The position numbers and the translations under genes are program-made. DNA of 64,000 nt from Drosophila miranda (taxonomy: Eukaryota; Arthropoda; Insecta; Diptera; Drosophilidae): NCBI RefSeq assembly GCF_003369915.1, contig NC_046673.1:6246001-6310000 (forward strand). The letters are read 5' to 3'. Of this stretch, positions 1 to 11,771 are shown in pieces; the first letter of the stretch is position 1, and the number at the start of each line of letters is the position of its first letter. The notes beneath the pieces are model-generated. The model searched no databases. It was not told the origin of the DNA and saw only the letters and a program-made list of their open reading frames with translations.

Positions 1-220
1 GTTCGCCGCCATTATAGTGCGGGAGCTACGGAGAGCAGAGAGGTAAAGGAAAGTGTCGGAGGAGTAAGGAGGCCGTTCCCCACAGCTACGCCCCATTAAC
101 CGACCTACAAAACCACAGACTCAGACCCTCACAACTTTCTGTTAATTTTAATATAAGAATAAATTTAATCGAATACAAAAGAATTACTTCATATGTACAA
201 ACATACATATAACGAAAACA

Positions 221-1337
221 AAACGAGTGGGAACGTTGTGAGTTGCTGCGGACACCGCAACTCTACATTTATACCCGATACTTAGTCAGTATGGCTCTCC
301 TCCGGCAGACGCCGCTAATATTAAACGACACGACAAAGAGTGCGTGCGAGAGAGACAGAAAATCAGTCTGAGCGTGACGTCGGGCGCTGCCTAGCCAGTG
401 CAAATTGATTTGTTCCTTTTGGGTATAAAAATTATCCGATCTCATCCAGATTCAGCAATCTGATAGATATGGTCGTTATCTATGATTCTGAGTTTTTAGT
501 TTTCTCGAATCTGCAATATTGTGGATGAAACAGATTTTCGTCCTTTGTGTGGGCGGAAGGGGGTGGGGCGAAATTTTGAGATATACGTTTTATAGTGAGA
601 TCTAACAGGAGTGCGGATACCAAATTTGGTTACTCTAGCCTTAATAGTCTCTGAGATTTGTGAATATCCTCAGATTTTCGTCCTTTGCGGGGTCGGAAGG
701 GGTTGTGGCGAAATGTTGAAACAAACTTGTCTCGGTCCGATATGTTAGGAGTGTGGATACCAAATTTAGTTGCTCTAGCTTTTGTAGTCTCTGAGATCTA
801 GGCGCTAATGTTTTACTCTAAGCAAAGCCACCTATGCTACGTGGGTGTTAGAGAGAGACAGGGCGAGAAAAAATGAAATTGTTTTCTTGATGCTGGCTAT
901 AATAATAGTACGATCCAATTCAGATTCTGCAGTCTAAAAGATATGGTCATTCTCTACGATTCTGCGTTTTTGGTTTTCTTATATCTTTAAAAATGTGGAT
1001 GCCACAGATTTTCGTCTTTTGTGGGGGCGGAAGTGGGCGGGGCGAAGTTTTGAAATATTTTTGTAGCAGTGACATATCACAGAAGTCTGGATCCAAAACA
1101 TCGTTGCTCTAGCTCTTATAGTCTTTGAGCACTAGGCGCTGAAGGGGACGGACAGACGGACGGACGGACAGACGGACAGACAGATAGACAGACAGGGCTC
1201 AATCGACTCGGCTATTGATGCTGATCAAGAATATATATACTTTATGGGGTCGGAAACGATTCCTTCTGGACGTTACACACATCCACTTTTACCACAAATC
1301 TAATATACCCCAATACTCATTTTGAGTATCGGGTATA
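221..1337 (-). mobile_element. DINE-1/INE-1-like Helitron relic, near full length
   Basis: This is the longest copy, about 1.1 kb, of the dispersed repeat in the window, inverted relative to the copy at 37151. The right end carries the characteristic inverted-repeat terminus (a TATACCCGATACTC-type arm facing its complement). The left end has a GC-rich hairpin near 243-263 (gagttgctgcgg...ccgcaactc), as expected of Helitron/Helentron 3' ends. The body contains the 'cagattttcgtcctttg' segment three times (about 534, 671 and 1008), so the element has internal diverged tandem repeats. A run of GGACGGACAGAC repeats lies at 1147-1195. No coding sequence is seen; it is a non-autonomous copy. The GAGAGAGA-rich stretch near 349-360 is discussed in the findings. 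Confidence 0.8.
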
Positions 1338-1339
1338 AC

Positions 1340-1990
1340 AATGCAAATAAATAAAGCTTCCTTTACTTACATCAATGTAACAAAAAGTCTTTCGTTGAGT
1401 CCAATTGGTTCTCGAAAGAATGCCTAATGCTTTTGAATTAGCGTTTTAATTTTATTCAAAATGTAATCGTCGGTCTCCACCTGAATTCTTGCGTATTCGG
1501 CAAACTTTATTGGGAACCTTCGAAGCTGCTCATACACCCAAATCTCTCTGGGTATTTTCCTTATATCATTTAATAGTTTCTTTATGTGCAAATTTTCGCA
1601 ACAATTTACACACGCGCTACGGCAACATATCGGTAACGCTTAAAAAGAGATACAGAGAGAGACTACGGCTTTCAGCAATCAGATCAGCCGACAATGTGGG
1701 CACCTGCCAGCTGATTCTGCCTGAAAAAAGCTCTCAGATCAGCTCGGCTTTCAGCTCCGATTTCATCTACAGTGTGCGCAGCTAAAACTGAAAAAAAAGT
1801 ATTTCAGATACAGCCAGAAAAGGACCTGAGCCTGAGCAAGGACCGTAACTTTTATATGTTGTAAACTAAAAATTGCAATATAAAAATTATTTCCCAATTT
1901 TAATTGAAAATAATACTCTCATAAATAAAGTTTGCAAGCTAAAGCATTGGGGACTTTTTTCCACAGGTATATTATTTAACTTCAATGTTT
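1340..1990. other. AT-rich intergenic stretch, no supported gene
   Basis: There is one 98-codon open frame at 1489-1785, but it starts at a non-ATG codon and has no recognisable motif or splice partner. I see no RNA gene or clear regulatory structure here. Confidence 0.5.
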
Positions 1991-2029
1991 CGTTTGCGAC
2001 GAACGCCCTCCTAATTCTGAAATTTTTGT

Positions 2030-3175
2030 TTATTTTTTATTAAGGCTTACCTCCAGCCCCCTATTAACGTTCCTAGGAGATGGAACTCGACCTTCCTTGC
2101 CCTTATTCTGTTTAAGAACTTCTGTGAGAATCACGTTAATCACTTGCTAAAATTGACTGAAGAAGATGGGGCTGAAGCTAATGAACTGGTCGAAGCACTA
2201 AAAGCGATATATTTTGCCACACAAAGCTTAAGATGGAACAGCTATATTTTCTGCGATTTTTACAAGATGTGGCTAGACCTCACGTTGACAGTGCAAGCCA
2301 TGAATTGGTTACTTCAGCCATCTACTTGGATCACAGGATGCAAATGTTTTTGACTCCAATGATTGAGCTGTCGTCTACAAGCCAGTTTTCTACCGCGTCG
2401 CAGAGCACTTGCTCGTTACTAGTTGAGTTCCTTAATTCCATTGCTGTTGCTTTAGGTCATAAGGAATCAGACGAAGACGAGAAAAATTAAGTTCAGCTGG
2501 CAATAAATGAGATCAACAGTTCCGATCCGAAGCCAATTTAAATCAATCGAAAAATTATGAATTATTGGGAGAAGAACAAATTCATATATCCCCGCTTGTA
2601 TCAATTGGCCACCTGTGCCATTGTGTTTCTGCAACACAAGTGTTCGGGCGAAGCCCGAGTGTAAATTTTGTACCATCGTTCTATTGCCTATCAATTCACT
2701 TTCCTTTCCATTTTGGTCATTATACTAAACTAACGTAACGTAAGCGTAGCTTTATCTATGCTCGCTCAGCAACATGCTCTCATTTAATCATCTAGTCTTT
2801 ATCTATGCGCGCTCTTGTTATCTTTTCTTTCCTCTAGCAGTTACCGCTTGATATAGTTGGAGAACAGACCATTTTTGTCCCCAATCTATTACTTTGGCTC
2901 GAGATCGGCTCGCTTGCCTCATCCAATTGTATCACTCTAATACTATTGAAAAAGGCTCTGGCATCTTCGGCCACCCTCAACACACAAAATACCTATAATA
3001 AAATTTATAACGTTTTCGGAAATTATTAATTCGTGAAATTATTGAACAATCATAGTCAGCGAAAAAGCTCGTTGTCTCAACAACAAGTCTGCGTTGAAAG
3101 GGAATTTTCGGCACTGAAACTTATCTTGTGCGACTTGCGATGCTATTTATTAGAATATTCAAATAAACAAATTAT
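2030..3175 (+). pseudogene. hAT-family transposase relic
   Basis: Two overlapping frames at 2144-2353 and 2233-2490 together resemble the C-terminal half of a hAT transposase. The first contains a segment ending 'DFYKMWLDLTLTV', similar to the conserved hAT region before the dimerisation domain. The second continues with 'SAIYLDHRMQMFLTP', matching the usual 'A..LDPR.K' motif. A further fragment around 3080-3155 reads 'TSLRVEREFSALKLI', like the hAT dimerisation signature (TSVESERVFS.AG). The frame switches at least once and the pieces are separated by non-matching DNA, so it cannot encode an active transposase. Terminal inverted repeats were not found. The assignment rests on motif resemblance only. 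Confidence 0.5.
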
Positions 3176-3599
3176 GCTTTTTAAACTTAACAAATTATAA
3201 ATAAATGTTGAACTAGATTTCCACTGCATACGACACATACTATACACCTGCCCCTCACTCTCCCCACAAAGGTCCTTTCATTTAATAACAACGACCCCAT
3301 GCAACTTATCTCAAACGCCACCAACTCAAATTCCAAAACTATCCTCAAATTCCTAGAAACCGAAAATATCCGTGGCAAAATATAACCGAGCATACTGTAA
3401 ATAAATACTCATCCCAACATCTTTGTATAGATGTACATATAAAATCTGATCCAATTACCCTAGAGCCTAAGGCCTCAGTAGCAATAGCTCCAACTTTTGT
3501 TAATATTTAGTTTTAACTAGCTTTTAGCATTATTTAATAATAATAATAATAGAAAACTACATACGGTACGACAACACCCCTTTTACAAGATAAGAAGGA

Positions 3600-4255
3600 T
3601 ATTTGTAAGCCTATGGCCACCTGTAAGCTTATCATAAAGGAGCAATACAATCAACTGACAGACGATAAGTGGCGAGTAGGGTTACGTTGTCGCATAACTC
3701 GGCTAACATGCACGACCATAGATAAAAAGCGCACCTCTGAGCTCTGCAAACTAGGCAGGGAAAGGTGCAGCGCAGTCATACGTTCCCTCACAGGACACTG
3801 GCTAGTAGGCACCCACGCTAACAGGCTGGGTGCCCCACATAATGATTTCTGCCGCAGCTGCAGAGACGAGGACGAGGAGGAGACATTGGAACACCTGTTC
3901 TGCTCCTGTCCAGCTCTCAGCAGAATAAGGGCTACAACACTTAGGCTCTGCCTTTCTAAACGACGTTGTCTACGTTGTGTCCCAGGAAGATCGCAAACTT
4001 TATAAGAGCATCTGGCTGGGGCAACTGCTGACATGAAGTCTCAGTTGCAGGAAGGGAATGATCCCAAGCGGCATAACATTGGGGCGAAACCGGCCTAAGT
4101 GTGCCGAGCCCCGAGCGAGCCTCGCAGCCGCCTCTACCTATCCTAGCCTAACCTATATTTCCCCTGGACCGGGGATCACACACCTGCCCCATGATTTTAA
4201 TTTGCAAAAGAAGTGGGTGACGGGAAACAAATTTCAAATAAATCTATGACTAGTT
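3600..4255 (+). pseudogene. R1-clade non-LTR retrotransposon 3' end (RNase H / C-terminal zinc knuckle)
   Basis: The frame at 3613-4005 carries the C-terminal region typical of R1/I-type non-LTR elements: 'ITRLTC', then 'LTGHWLVGTHANRLG', then a CCHC-like 'CRSCRDEDEEETLEHLFCSCPAL'-type cysteine/histidine cluster (first Cys near 3850, last near 3910). A one-base frame change near 3960 is needed to read on into 'DRKLYKSIWLGQLL' and a stop near 4033. The following 200 bp, with 'ggggcgaaaccggcctaag' at 4080-4098, is the presumed 3' UTR. The same 3' UTR sequence occurs inverted near 5580-5620. Truncated at its 5' end and frameshifted, so a dead copy. Confidence 0.75.
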
Positions 4256-4601
4256 TAGATTTAAGCCAGGGAGGCATTTGTTGTTTATTTTAGATTTGGA
4301 TTTTTGATTTGCCACTGAAGGCCTTTTGATTTTATTAAGTTTCTTAATATAAATCCAAATTATAATTATCATATCGAAACATCAATAAGAGCGTAGTTGC
4401 ACATATATTTAATTATATTTAATCGCCGGGGCTGAGTGTGTCGGATGAAATTTAGGGTTAGGGAAATGGCCCTTGTCTGGACGCACGCGAAAAGCCGATG
4501 AAAACGTTCTTCCGTCTGAGGAAGAATGCCCCGCGATAGAAGCGAAGCTCAAATATTACAAAGATTTATAAAGTGGATGGGGATGAATGATCTGCATTGA
4601 T

Positions 4602-5322
4602 TTAGTTGCTACTGTTGGTATTGTTTTTGTTGTTGGTTTGGACACGCTTCGAATGCGAACGGAGTACGCGGCTGTTCCCGTCTGCACTGCGCTCGCGTAC
4701 AGTCTGACGCTCGGCCGAGGGGCTCCAGTCAAGGGCATGATGTACAACTGCACGAACAGTCAGCAGAAGGGGCTTACTGGGAGGACTATCGCAATCAGAC
4801 TGTGAGACATCCGCACCCACATCTCCAACCATGGGCGAAAGCGAGAATCGAGGCGTCAGCAGATGGGGCTCACTGGAAGGACTATCGCAATCAGGCTGCG
4901 AGACATCCACACCCACATCACCAGCCATGGGCGCAAGCGAGAATCGAGGCGTCAGCACAGACGGCAGCATGTCGGCAGTAGATTGGTGGAGCTCCACGGG
5001 GTGCGATGAATTAACCTCTAGCTCGCCCTCCTGCAAGAAAACACGTCTAAAGCAACTTCACATATGGATCAAAGTACACTCAAAATACATTGCGGGCACT
5101 TTCGAATTGCTGGTTTTCCTGGTTTGCCTCGATTTGCTCCATGGTGGACATTTCCACGTCCTGCGCAAGCTTCTTAAGCTCTGAAGTTTGCAATCCTTCC
5201 TCATAGACACCAGCGTCTGCGGGTAAAAGATAGATATCTTAGAAGAGTGTAAACCAGATTGTGTGCACTGTACCTTTGAGTATTTTAACCATTTCGCGGT
5301 AGGATTGGCTGCGCAATTTCAT
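4602..5322 (-). CDS. Unrecognised three-exon host protein with duplicated Ser/Thr-Pro module
   Basis: I read three exons on the minus strand: 5322-5274 (ATG to a GTACAG donor, phase 1), 5216-5089 (ends at a GTATTT donor, phase 0) and 5030-4602 (TTTCTTGCAG acceptor to stop). Joined, they give 201 residues with consistent phases. The protein begins 'MKLRSQSYREMVKILK', has a Glu/Gln-rich, probably helical middle part, then two near-perfect copies of a roughly 33-residue module built on 'LTPRFSL.PM.GDVG.DVSQ' and 'DCDSP', followed by a basic, Asn-rich C terminus. The repeated TP and SP sites look like proline-directed phosphorylation targets. No signal peptide or membrane segment is evident, so it is probably intracellular. 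I do not recognise the family. The gene sits between two inverted transposon remnants but has clean splice sites. Confidence 0.6.
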
Positions 5323-5514
5323 TTTCTTTTTATCTAGAAAAATCACAAAACACAATAGAGACACCGATAAATACAAAAGCCAGCTCGTTTGTCATAACGG
5401 CAGTTCGTGTGCTGCCTATCGTAGCTGCTATTTATTGTTACCATAACTAAGTGTGACCGTAGGCATTGGGAATCAGCTGGAACATTCTGTTTTAGTTAGA
5501 GCGCGAATGGGTGA

Positions 5515-8500
5515 AACGGCCAATCTAGCTTACGTTAGGTTAGCTAGTGGCGGCTGTCAGACTCTCTAGTAGCCGGAACTCTTAGGCCAACACACTTAGG
5601 CCGGTTTCGGCCCGTTGTGGCATGATGCAATTATACAACGTGGTCTCGTCGGCAAAAGTTAGTCCCTTAACGTATGCTAGCAATAAGTGCGAGTGAAGGG
5701 CACATAGTATAGTGAGTGTGAGTGAGACGGTATATGTTGATGTTGATTAACCCTTAACAGGCCCGTGGGTTTTAAAATTTTAAAATAAAATGATTTTACT
5801 GATATATTAATATTTAAATTTTATGCAGCCATTAATAATTTTTCTTCAACATTTTTAGTTATATTAAAATGTTCTTTTACATAATATATAAAGATTACTT
5901 CTAATTCTGTGGTATTTTTTTTATATGCTTTTTATAATTTTGTGGTTGTCGGGACATAAGGGCTAAGAATATATCAAAATATTCGTCCGTAAACAACCTT
6001 CATCATCAACAAGCAAGCATGCACTGACGATAAGGGACAACACGAACGAACTTCGGCTCCCGACGAGACCACCTTGTATAATTGCATCATGCGTTGTGGG
6101 ATCTTCTTGGGATCTTCGCTCTTCCCTTTATCGGGGGACGCGATGTCAGCAACTATCCCATACGGATGCTTTTATGAAGTTTTCAATCTGTCTGGCACCT
6201 CTTCTGGACATTGAGTGAGACCAAATGTAGCCTTTTTCTGCTTAGAGGTGGACTACGTTTGCATGGGTACCTATTGGCCAATGCCCAATACGTGTGCTAT
6301 GACTGCGCTGCAATTATTTGGAGAAGGGGGATCGTTGTGCCAGATCTGGCCAGATCTGGCCAGCTCGTCTGCTATACAGTTGCCTTCACTGTTTTTGTGT
6401 CCCGGAGCCCATATTAGCATAATTACAAATTTCTGAGCAATTTCGTGATGATATTTGCGGCAGATTCCCACGGTGGCCGAGTTCGATGAAATCACACGTA
6501 ATGATTTGATCGCAGCTTAGCTGCCTAACGGTAACTGCCTGAAGGCAGTTTCCCTGGTTGATATGACATCCGCCTGGAAGACGCATTTTTATTCCTCCTC
6601 CGACCTTTTTGTACATCTTGGATCCATTTGTGAATATGTTTATGGCCCCATCTGGGCCTGAAGGTTTCTCGAGACAGTTGTCTCTGTGGGGGATGGTTTT
6701 TTCAAAGGGGGTATCTGCGTACTCCTTTGGAACGCCGTAGTCCGTTTCTGTGGGTCAATATTGCTGTTGTTTCATGAGTGATGAGTGACCTATGTGCTAT
6801 GGTGGCCATTGGTCGGAGTCTTTTAGACAAATTGCTGCCATTTCTGCCTGCTTAGAATGCCATTTAGCGAATAATTTGAGGTGGTGCGGAGAGCTTCACT
6901 GATGAAGAGCGCGCGCAGATGTTTGGTGGCCACCACGCTGGGACTCCGTAGAGCAGTATTGGTCTATCTATCGATAGAGATACCCATTGGATTATGCTTG
7001 GGCCCATGCCTTATTTTAAGCCAAAGGCTATTTCGCATGTGTAGATGGCTGTCGTGGCTTTCTTCACTCTTTCTTTCCAATTAAGCTTCTGTCAATTGCC
7101 AACCCTAAGTAACTGGCACTGTCGCTAAAGTAGAGCCTCAATTTAGTGTTGGGTGATGAGGGGTGGAGTCTTGAACATATTTTATAATAGCACTTGTTCT
7201 GTTTTCGTGTGATTAGCTTCCAGTCGTGCGAGCCTTGCAGTCATTACGTCGTATAGCATTTGATGGTACTTCCCCGAAAAGATAATGACAACGTCGTTCG
7301 CGTACGCCACTTCTTTACACGGTGCCACTTCTTTCTTACTTCAACTTGTAGCCGTTCTTCGCTACTCCACAGACCTTGTCTGGCGCCTGCGGCATTTCAT
7401 CTTGCTAAATTAGTAACTTCTTAACGAAATATAATACTTTCATTAAACAAACTTTATTAGATAGAAAAAAGTGCCAAATGTAGTTTGCATTAGTACAAAG
7501 TGCTACGACGTCTGGAAGCTTAACAATTAAGTGTCAAAGTTTAATTTTGTTCGGGTGCATATTTTCCTGTTAAAAAAAAAAATATTGTTATATTTTTGGA
7601 TTAATAAACCAAATCAATAACCAAAGCAGACTGAGCCATCTGTTTCCACCAAAACGAAAAAAGGAGTTGCCCAATTATTTCCTATCCAAATTGGAGATTG
7701 TGTTAAGAATAAATTATATATATATAAATAAAGCACAAGTTAATTTTCCCTGATTTAGGTGTCAAGTTTACACTAATGCATCAAAAAGTCAGGTTTCCTT
7801 TTGAAAATAAGATTTGTTTTGTTGTATCAAAAGTAATTATGAAAAGTAAGAAATCTTGCGGGTTGTGAAAATGGGGGCCCCAATTTATGTGTATTCAAAA
7901 GTAATGCGGACAACTTTTGTGAACATGAAAAACGGAGCCTGGCTTGTTATATAACTTTTTCTAATTTTTTATTTCTGTAAAATAATCATGCACATTGGAA
8001 GTAACATCTAATAATCTTAATGTTTCCAGAGAACAATTATTTGCCGATTCATGAAAAACTGTCCGATTATCTGGGAAATTCTCTATTGGAAACATGAGTT
8101 GATTTTATGGTCGGCTCCGCTCGCGTCCCAGCCGACTATTTGGCGCAGCGGATGCTGATTTACAGTGGTGGCGATTTCTCTGCAGAGGTCTCAGAGACAT
8201 CTTTTGAGCTCTCCACCACAGTAGTGTCGTCATCTGTGTCGTCAGAGATGTCACCACGACACATTGCTCCGAAGTCCCGCAGCAATGACGAGCTCGTGGT
8301 CGGGTGCTTCGATCTCCGAGGCAACGCCCAGCTCGACTGGGTTGGGCAGGACGGGCCTAGGCCGGTTCGTCCGACTTACAGATATTTATGGTCACTAAGC
8401 TGAAGCCGAAGTTGAGCTCCCTTTAGATGCTTCAATCGGGGATAGCGACTCCATATTGTCCCCCGCAACTTTACCAGAGGGTAGGGCAGCCGCAGGATTG

Positions 8501-8860
8501 CATAGCCACTCTACCAACGTGTCGGTTTTGAGGGTTTGTTTCAGCGCCTTTCCCCGTGCAGGCTTTCCTCTGCTATGGAGGGAGTTAGGTCCTTGGCCCG
8601 CTGGCTTTCCCTGTTCGGGATTGCTCCCCGTTGGCAATTGGGGGGTGACAGACTCATTTGTGTTTTGTTTTGTTTGGTTTTTAAACTATTCCACTGTGAG
8701 CCCACAATTTGCTAAGAGGGGCTGGATCCGTCCGAGTAGAGATCCACGTTGCCCGAATAGGTCATCCTTATAACATGCCCTACAGGCCCCCAGCCAAGCT
8801 GACTCCCGGCACGGATCGAGTGACACCTTAGTCCGGCCCGGTGTGGGGTGAAAGTTGGGC
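5515..8860 (-). mobile_element. Degenerate R1-clade non-LTR retrotransposon, minus orientation
   Basis: On the minus strand I can follow remnants in element order. An ORF1-like start lies near 8670-8400, with a segment beginning 'MPTGSNPEQGKPAGQG' and Ser/Lys-rich. A reverse-transcriptase fragment lies near 7320-7150; its catalytic box reads 'VAYANDVVIIFSG', i.e. the YADD motif has decayed to YAND. An RNase H-like fragment at 6495-6330 reads 'IWAPGHKNSEGNCIADELAR'. The 3' UTR-like sequence lies at about 5620-5530 and matches, inverted, that at 4080-4180. Stops and frame changes occur throughout. The AT-rich block at about 7430-8100 does not fit the element and may be a nested insertion. Confidence 0.65.
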
Positions 8861-8954
8861 TGGGATATGGCTAGTTAGAGTGTAGGAATGGGTAAGTCAA
8901 TTGCTCTGGTAATGGTGTCAATTGAATGGTAATGCATCTTTGTTTTTTAATTTG

Positions 8955-9200
8955 TATACCCGATACTCAAAAAGAGTATAGATCTGTGGGGAAAGTCCAG
9001 AATGAAATGTTTCCGACCCCATAAAGTATATATGTATATTCTTGATCAGCATAAAAAGCGGAGTCGTTAGAGCCATGTGTTTTTGTCCGTGTGTCCGTCC
9101 CTATGAGCGCCTAGTTCTCAGAGACTACAAGATCTAGAGCAACCAAATTTGGTATCCACACTCCTGTGATATCGCACCTGCACAAGTGTATTACAAAATT
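8955..9200 (+). mobile_element. DINE-1-like Helitron relic, 5' fragment
   Basis: It starts with the tatacccgatactcaaaaag...gagtata terminal inverted repeat, then 'gaccccataaagtatata', 'cttgatcagcat' and 'gagcgcctag', in the same order as the longer copies. It ends after 'cacactcctgtgatatcgcacc'. Only the first fifth of the element is present. Confidence 0.75.
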
Positions 9201-10840
9201 TTGCAAAGGCCATTGGCTACACATCCATTAGGTGTCACTATTAGGAATGAGCGGGCAAACAAGTGTTTTTTTTTAGCGTATGTATTGCGAATTACAACTC
9301 AGCTCAGCACCATCAATATTTAGTCCTTGTACCCTGATTCATTATAGATCTAAAGAATAGAAGTCGCATCAATAGTTTATTTCATGATAATATTTTCAAG
9401 CTGAAATGCACGTAGGCCCCACTGTCAGTCGAGGCGGAGTCGCCTTCTCTTAGCTTTTAAGACCCACACTCCGACTCCCGAGTTCAACAAATCTGTCTCG
9501 TCGTTATTGATTTCGAACTTCAACTTTTGAAGTTATTTGGTTTTTTTTTTCCCTTCCTAACTCTTGCTCTATCTTCCTCTCTTTCACTGGTCTTGGCAAT
9601 TTTCTGCTGAAGAATGTTAGGATACAAATCGAAGTGCTCAGACAACTCAATAATTTCGGGCAGAGGCCCGGTGTGAACGAAACGAAAAAAAGCTGCTGGG
9701 ATAGTGTCGCCGACAAGCAGAACTCGGACAATATTAGTAATTAACAGACATTTTCATCAGAAGTTTCCTTCGTGACGCCAAAGGTCGCCTGACAGCTGGT
9801 GCGGGGCTAAGAGAAGCTGTCAAAAAGATTGCTGCGCACTGTTTATCTCAAAAACAACTTTAATGCAGCTTCACTTAAATTAGAGTAAGGCTTTAAGCTA
9901 TCATACTTTTCATTTTCCTTTGTCTTTGGGGTCTTTGTCAGTAGCGGGTATAAGGTGGAGGAGTGGAGCAAGGCCCCCTAGATAAGCTGTCCCAAGAGTC
10001 CCAAGTCCAAAGCTTGGCAAAAGCACTATTATGTACTATGACTGCATTGCATTTTTATAACCATCAAAAATGTGCCCTCATGCAGATACGAGTACATGGC
10101 TACACATATGTAGATAGATCTACAATCACATGTCCACAAATATATTGGGTGGCGCTACACATATGTGTACTCATGCCAGGCACATGCACATAGCCCATAT
10201 TATTACCAGGGACAAAAATTAAACAAAAACCCAGAAGGGGAAGCCCAAAACTGGAGATGTGCTTAGCTCAAATACCCTGTCTGGTACGGCTCCATGGGAA
10301 TGACATGCATGCATCGATTTGTGCTGAGCCCATCTAATCATACTCGTTCAAAGTAAATCAATGTTGGATTCGAGCAATGTTGGTAAGGAACAGCGACGTT
10401 TTTTAAATACATATCCGACTTAATGACAATAATATCGTATTTCTTGCATGGCCTCGTATAATGGAGTAATGCTAAAACATCGCTGGATGTCCTTGATCTT
10501 TCGGCAAAGTAGAGTATTTTTTCTGAGAGAGGCATTACTGATTTGTCCAAAATAAGTAGTGCGAACTCAGAGCTAGCTGCCCATTGTATAGGTTTTTTTC
10601 ATTGGGTTTCTCTTTAAGAGAATATTATTAGAATATTCATTAGATTATTCACACTGAAAGAATATGTTATATAATATACAAAAATGCAAGTCTTTTGAAT
10701 ACGGCCCATGTTTAATCCGATAAGTAAGTAAAAATCTGCTCCAGATACTCCGTAAAGAGGTGCACCACACGTCATCGTATTATTCATTGGACTATAATAT
10801 TTTTTGATCGTGTTAATTAGATGAATGTAAAGATCTCTTC
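9200..10840. other. Intergenic, no supported gene
   Basis: Open frames here are short and unsupported. Some stretches such as 9560-9760 have GC content unlike the neighbours and could be old transposon sequence, but I cannot name a family. Confidence 0.4.
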
Positions 10841-10869
10841 TTGTTCCTGCTGCTGCTGTAAAATATACT

Positions 10870-11240
10870 GATCCTCTACAAGTTTTACCAAATCACCGTA
10901 ATACTCATTTGCCTATTTGTTTTGCCCGTCAAAGTCTTGAATGGAGATATCTTGGCACTTCTCGGAGAAGTGAAGTTTATAAACGACTGTATCCTGCCAA
11001 CATGTTTGTACCAGGCTTTCGGATCTTCTGCGCCAAACTTGTTTAACATGGCTGTGACGACCCTTTTCATTCGTTGACACATACTTAAACGTGGTAATTC
11101 TCTTTCTTACTCAACTCCATCGGTCCAATATGGTCAATATGATACGTTTGCAAAGGCCCATTCGATTTTTCAATTACATTCAAATACCCTTCTTTCTTCC
11201 AAAAGTTCGCGTCGCTCAAAATGCAAACCACACAAGACCT
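10870..11240 (-). pseudogene. Gypsy-family LTR retrotransposon integrase fragment
   Basis: Two minus-strand pieces match the gypsy/Ty3 integrase. Near 11220-11100 the translation contains 'EGYLNVIEKSNGPLQTYHID', where 'TYHIDHIGPM' is the start of the integrase catalytic core (first catalytic Asp). Near 11075-10890 a second piece reads 'RVVTAMLNKFG', 'WYKHVGRIQSFIN' and 'ISPFKTLTGK', the conserved end of the core. The stretch between these two pieces, with the remaining catalytic Asp and Glu, is missing, so there is an internal deletion. No LTRs were found. Confidence 0.65.
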
Positions 11241-11409
11241 AAAAATCCTATCCACTTTCCCCATAAACTGTGCATTGTATTCATCCTAGATTGTATAACA
11301 ATCAACTCTTCAACTGGATCCTTGCACAAAATGTCATGCTTCAAATAAAAGTCAGTGTGTAAAAGAGAGGAAATGAGTAAGCGCGCGGAAGGAGTTGCGT
11401 AGCCACTGC

Positions 11410-11771
11410 GATTTGATTGGTTCATTCTGGCTTTATCTGGATCTAATCCAGATCCAACAGTCTGGTAGAAATGGTCATTTTCTACTCTATATGTTTGATT
11501 TTCTCGTATTTTTTAAATTTTGGATGTCACAGATTTTCTTCTTTTGTGCGGTATTTTTGAAATACACTTATAACAGTGCGGTATCACAGGAGTCTGGATA
11601 CAAAATTTAATTGTTCTAGCTCTATGGACGGACAGACAGACGTAGCTATATCGACTCGGCAAATGATGCTGATCAATATATATGTTTTGTGGGGTCATTC
11701 TGGGTGTTAAACACATCCACTTTCACCACAAATCTAATATACCACTGTACTCTCTTTAAGGATCGGGTATA
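11410..11771 (-). mobile_element. DINE-1-like Helitron relic, internally deleted
   Basis: Contains, in inverted order, 'ccacaaatctaatatacc', 'gatgctgatcaatata', 'ctcggc', 'gtctggata', 'gtcacagattttcttcttttg' and 'tctggtagaaatggtcatt', ending with 'gatcgggtata'. It is about 360 bp long against 1.1 kb for the best copies. Confidence 0.75.

Noticed and set aside
4440..4560. Possible C/D box snoRNA (gatgaaa ... ctgagg)
   Set aside because: The boxes are at the wrong spacing and no terminal stem is visible.
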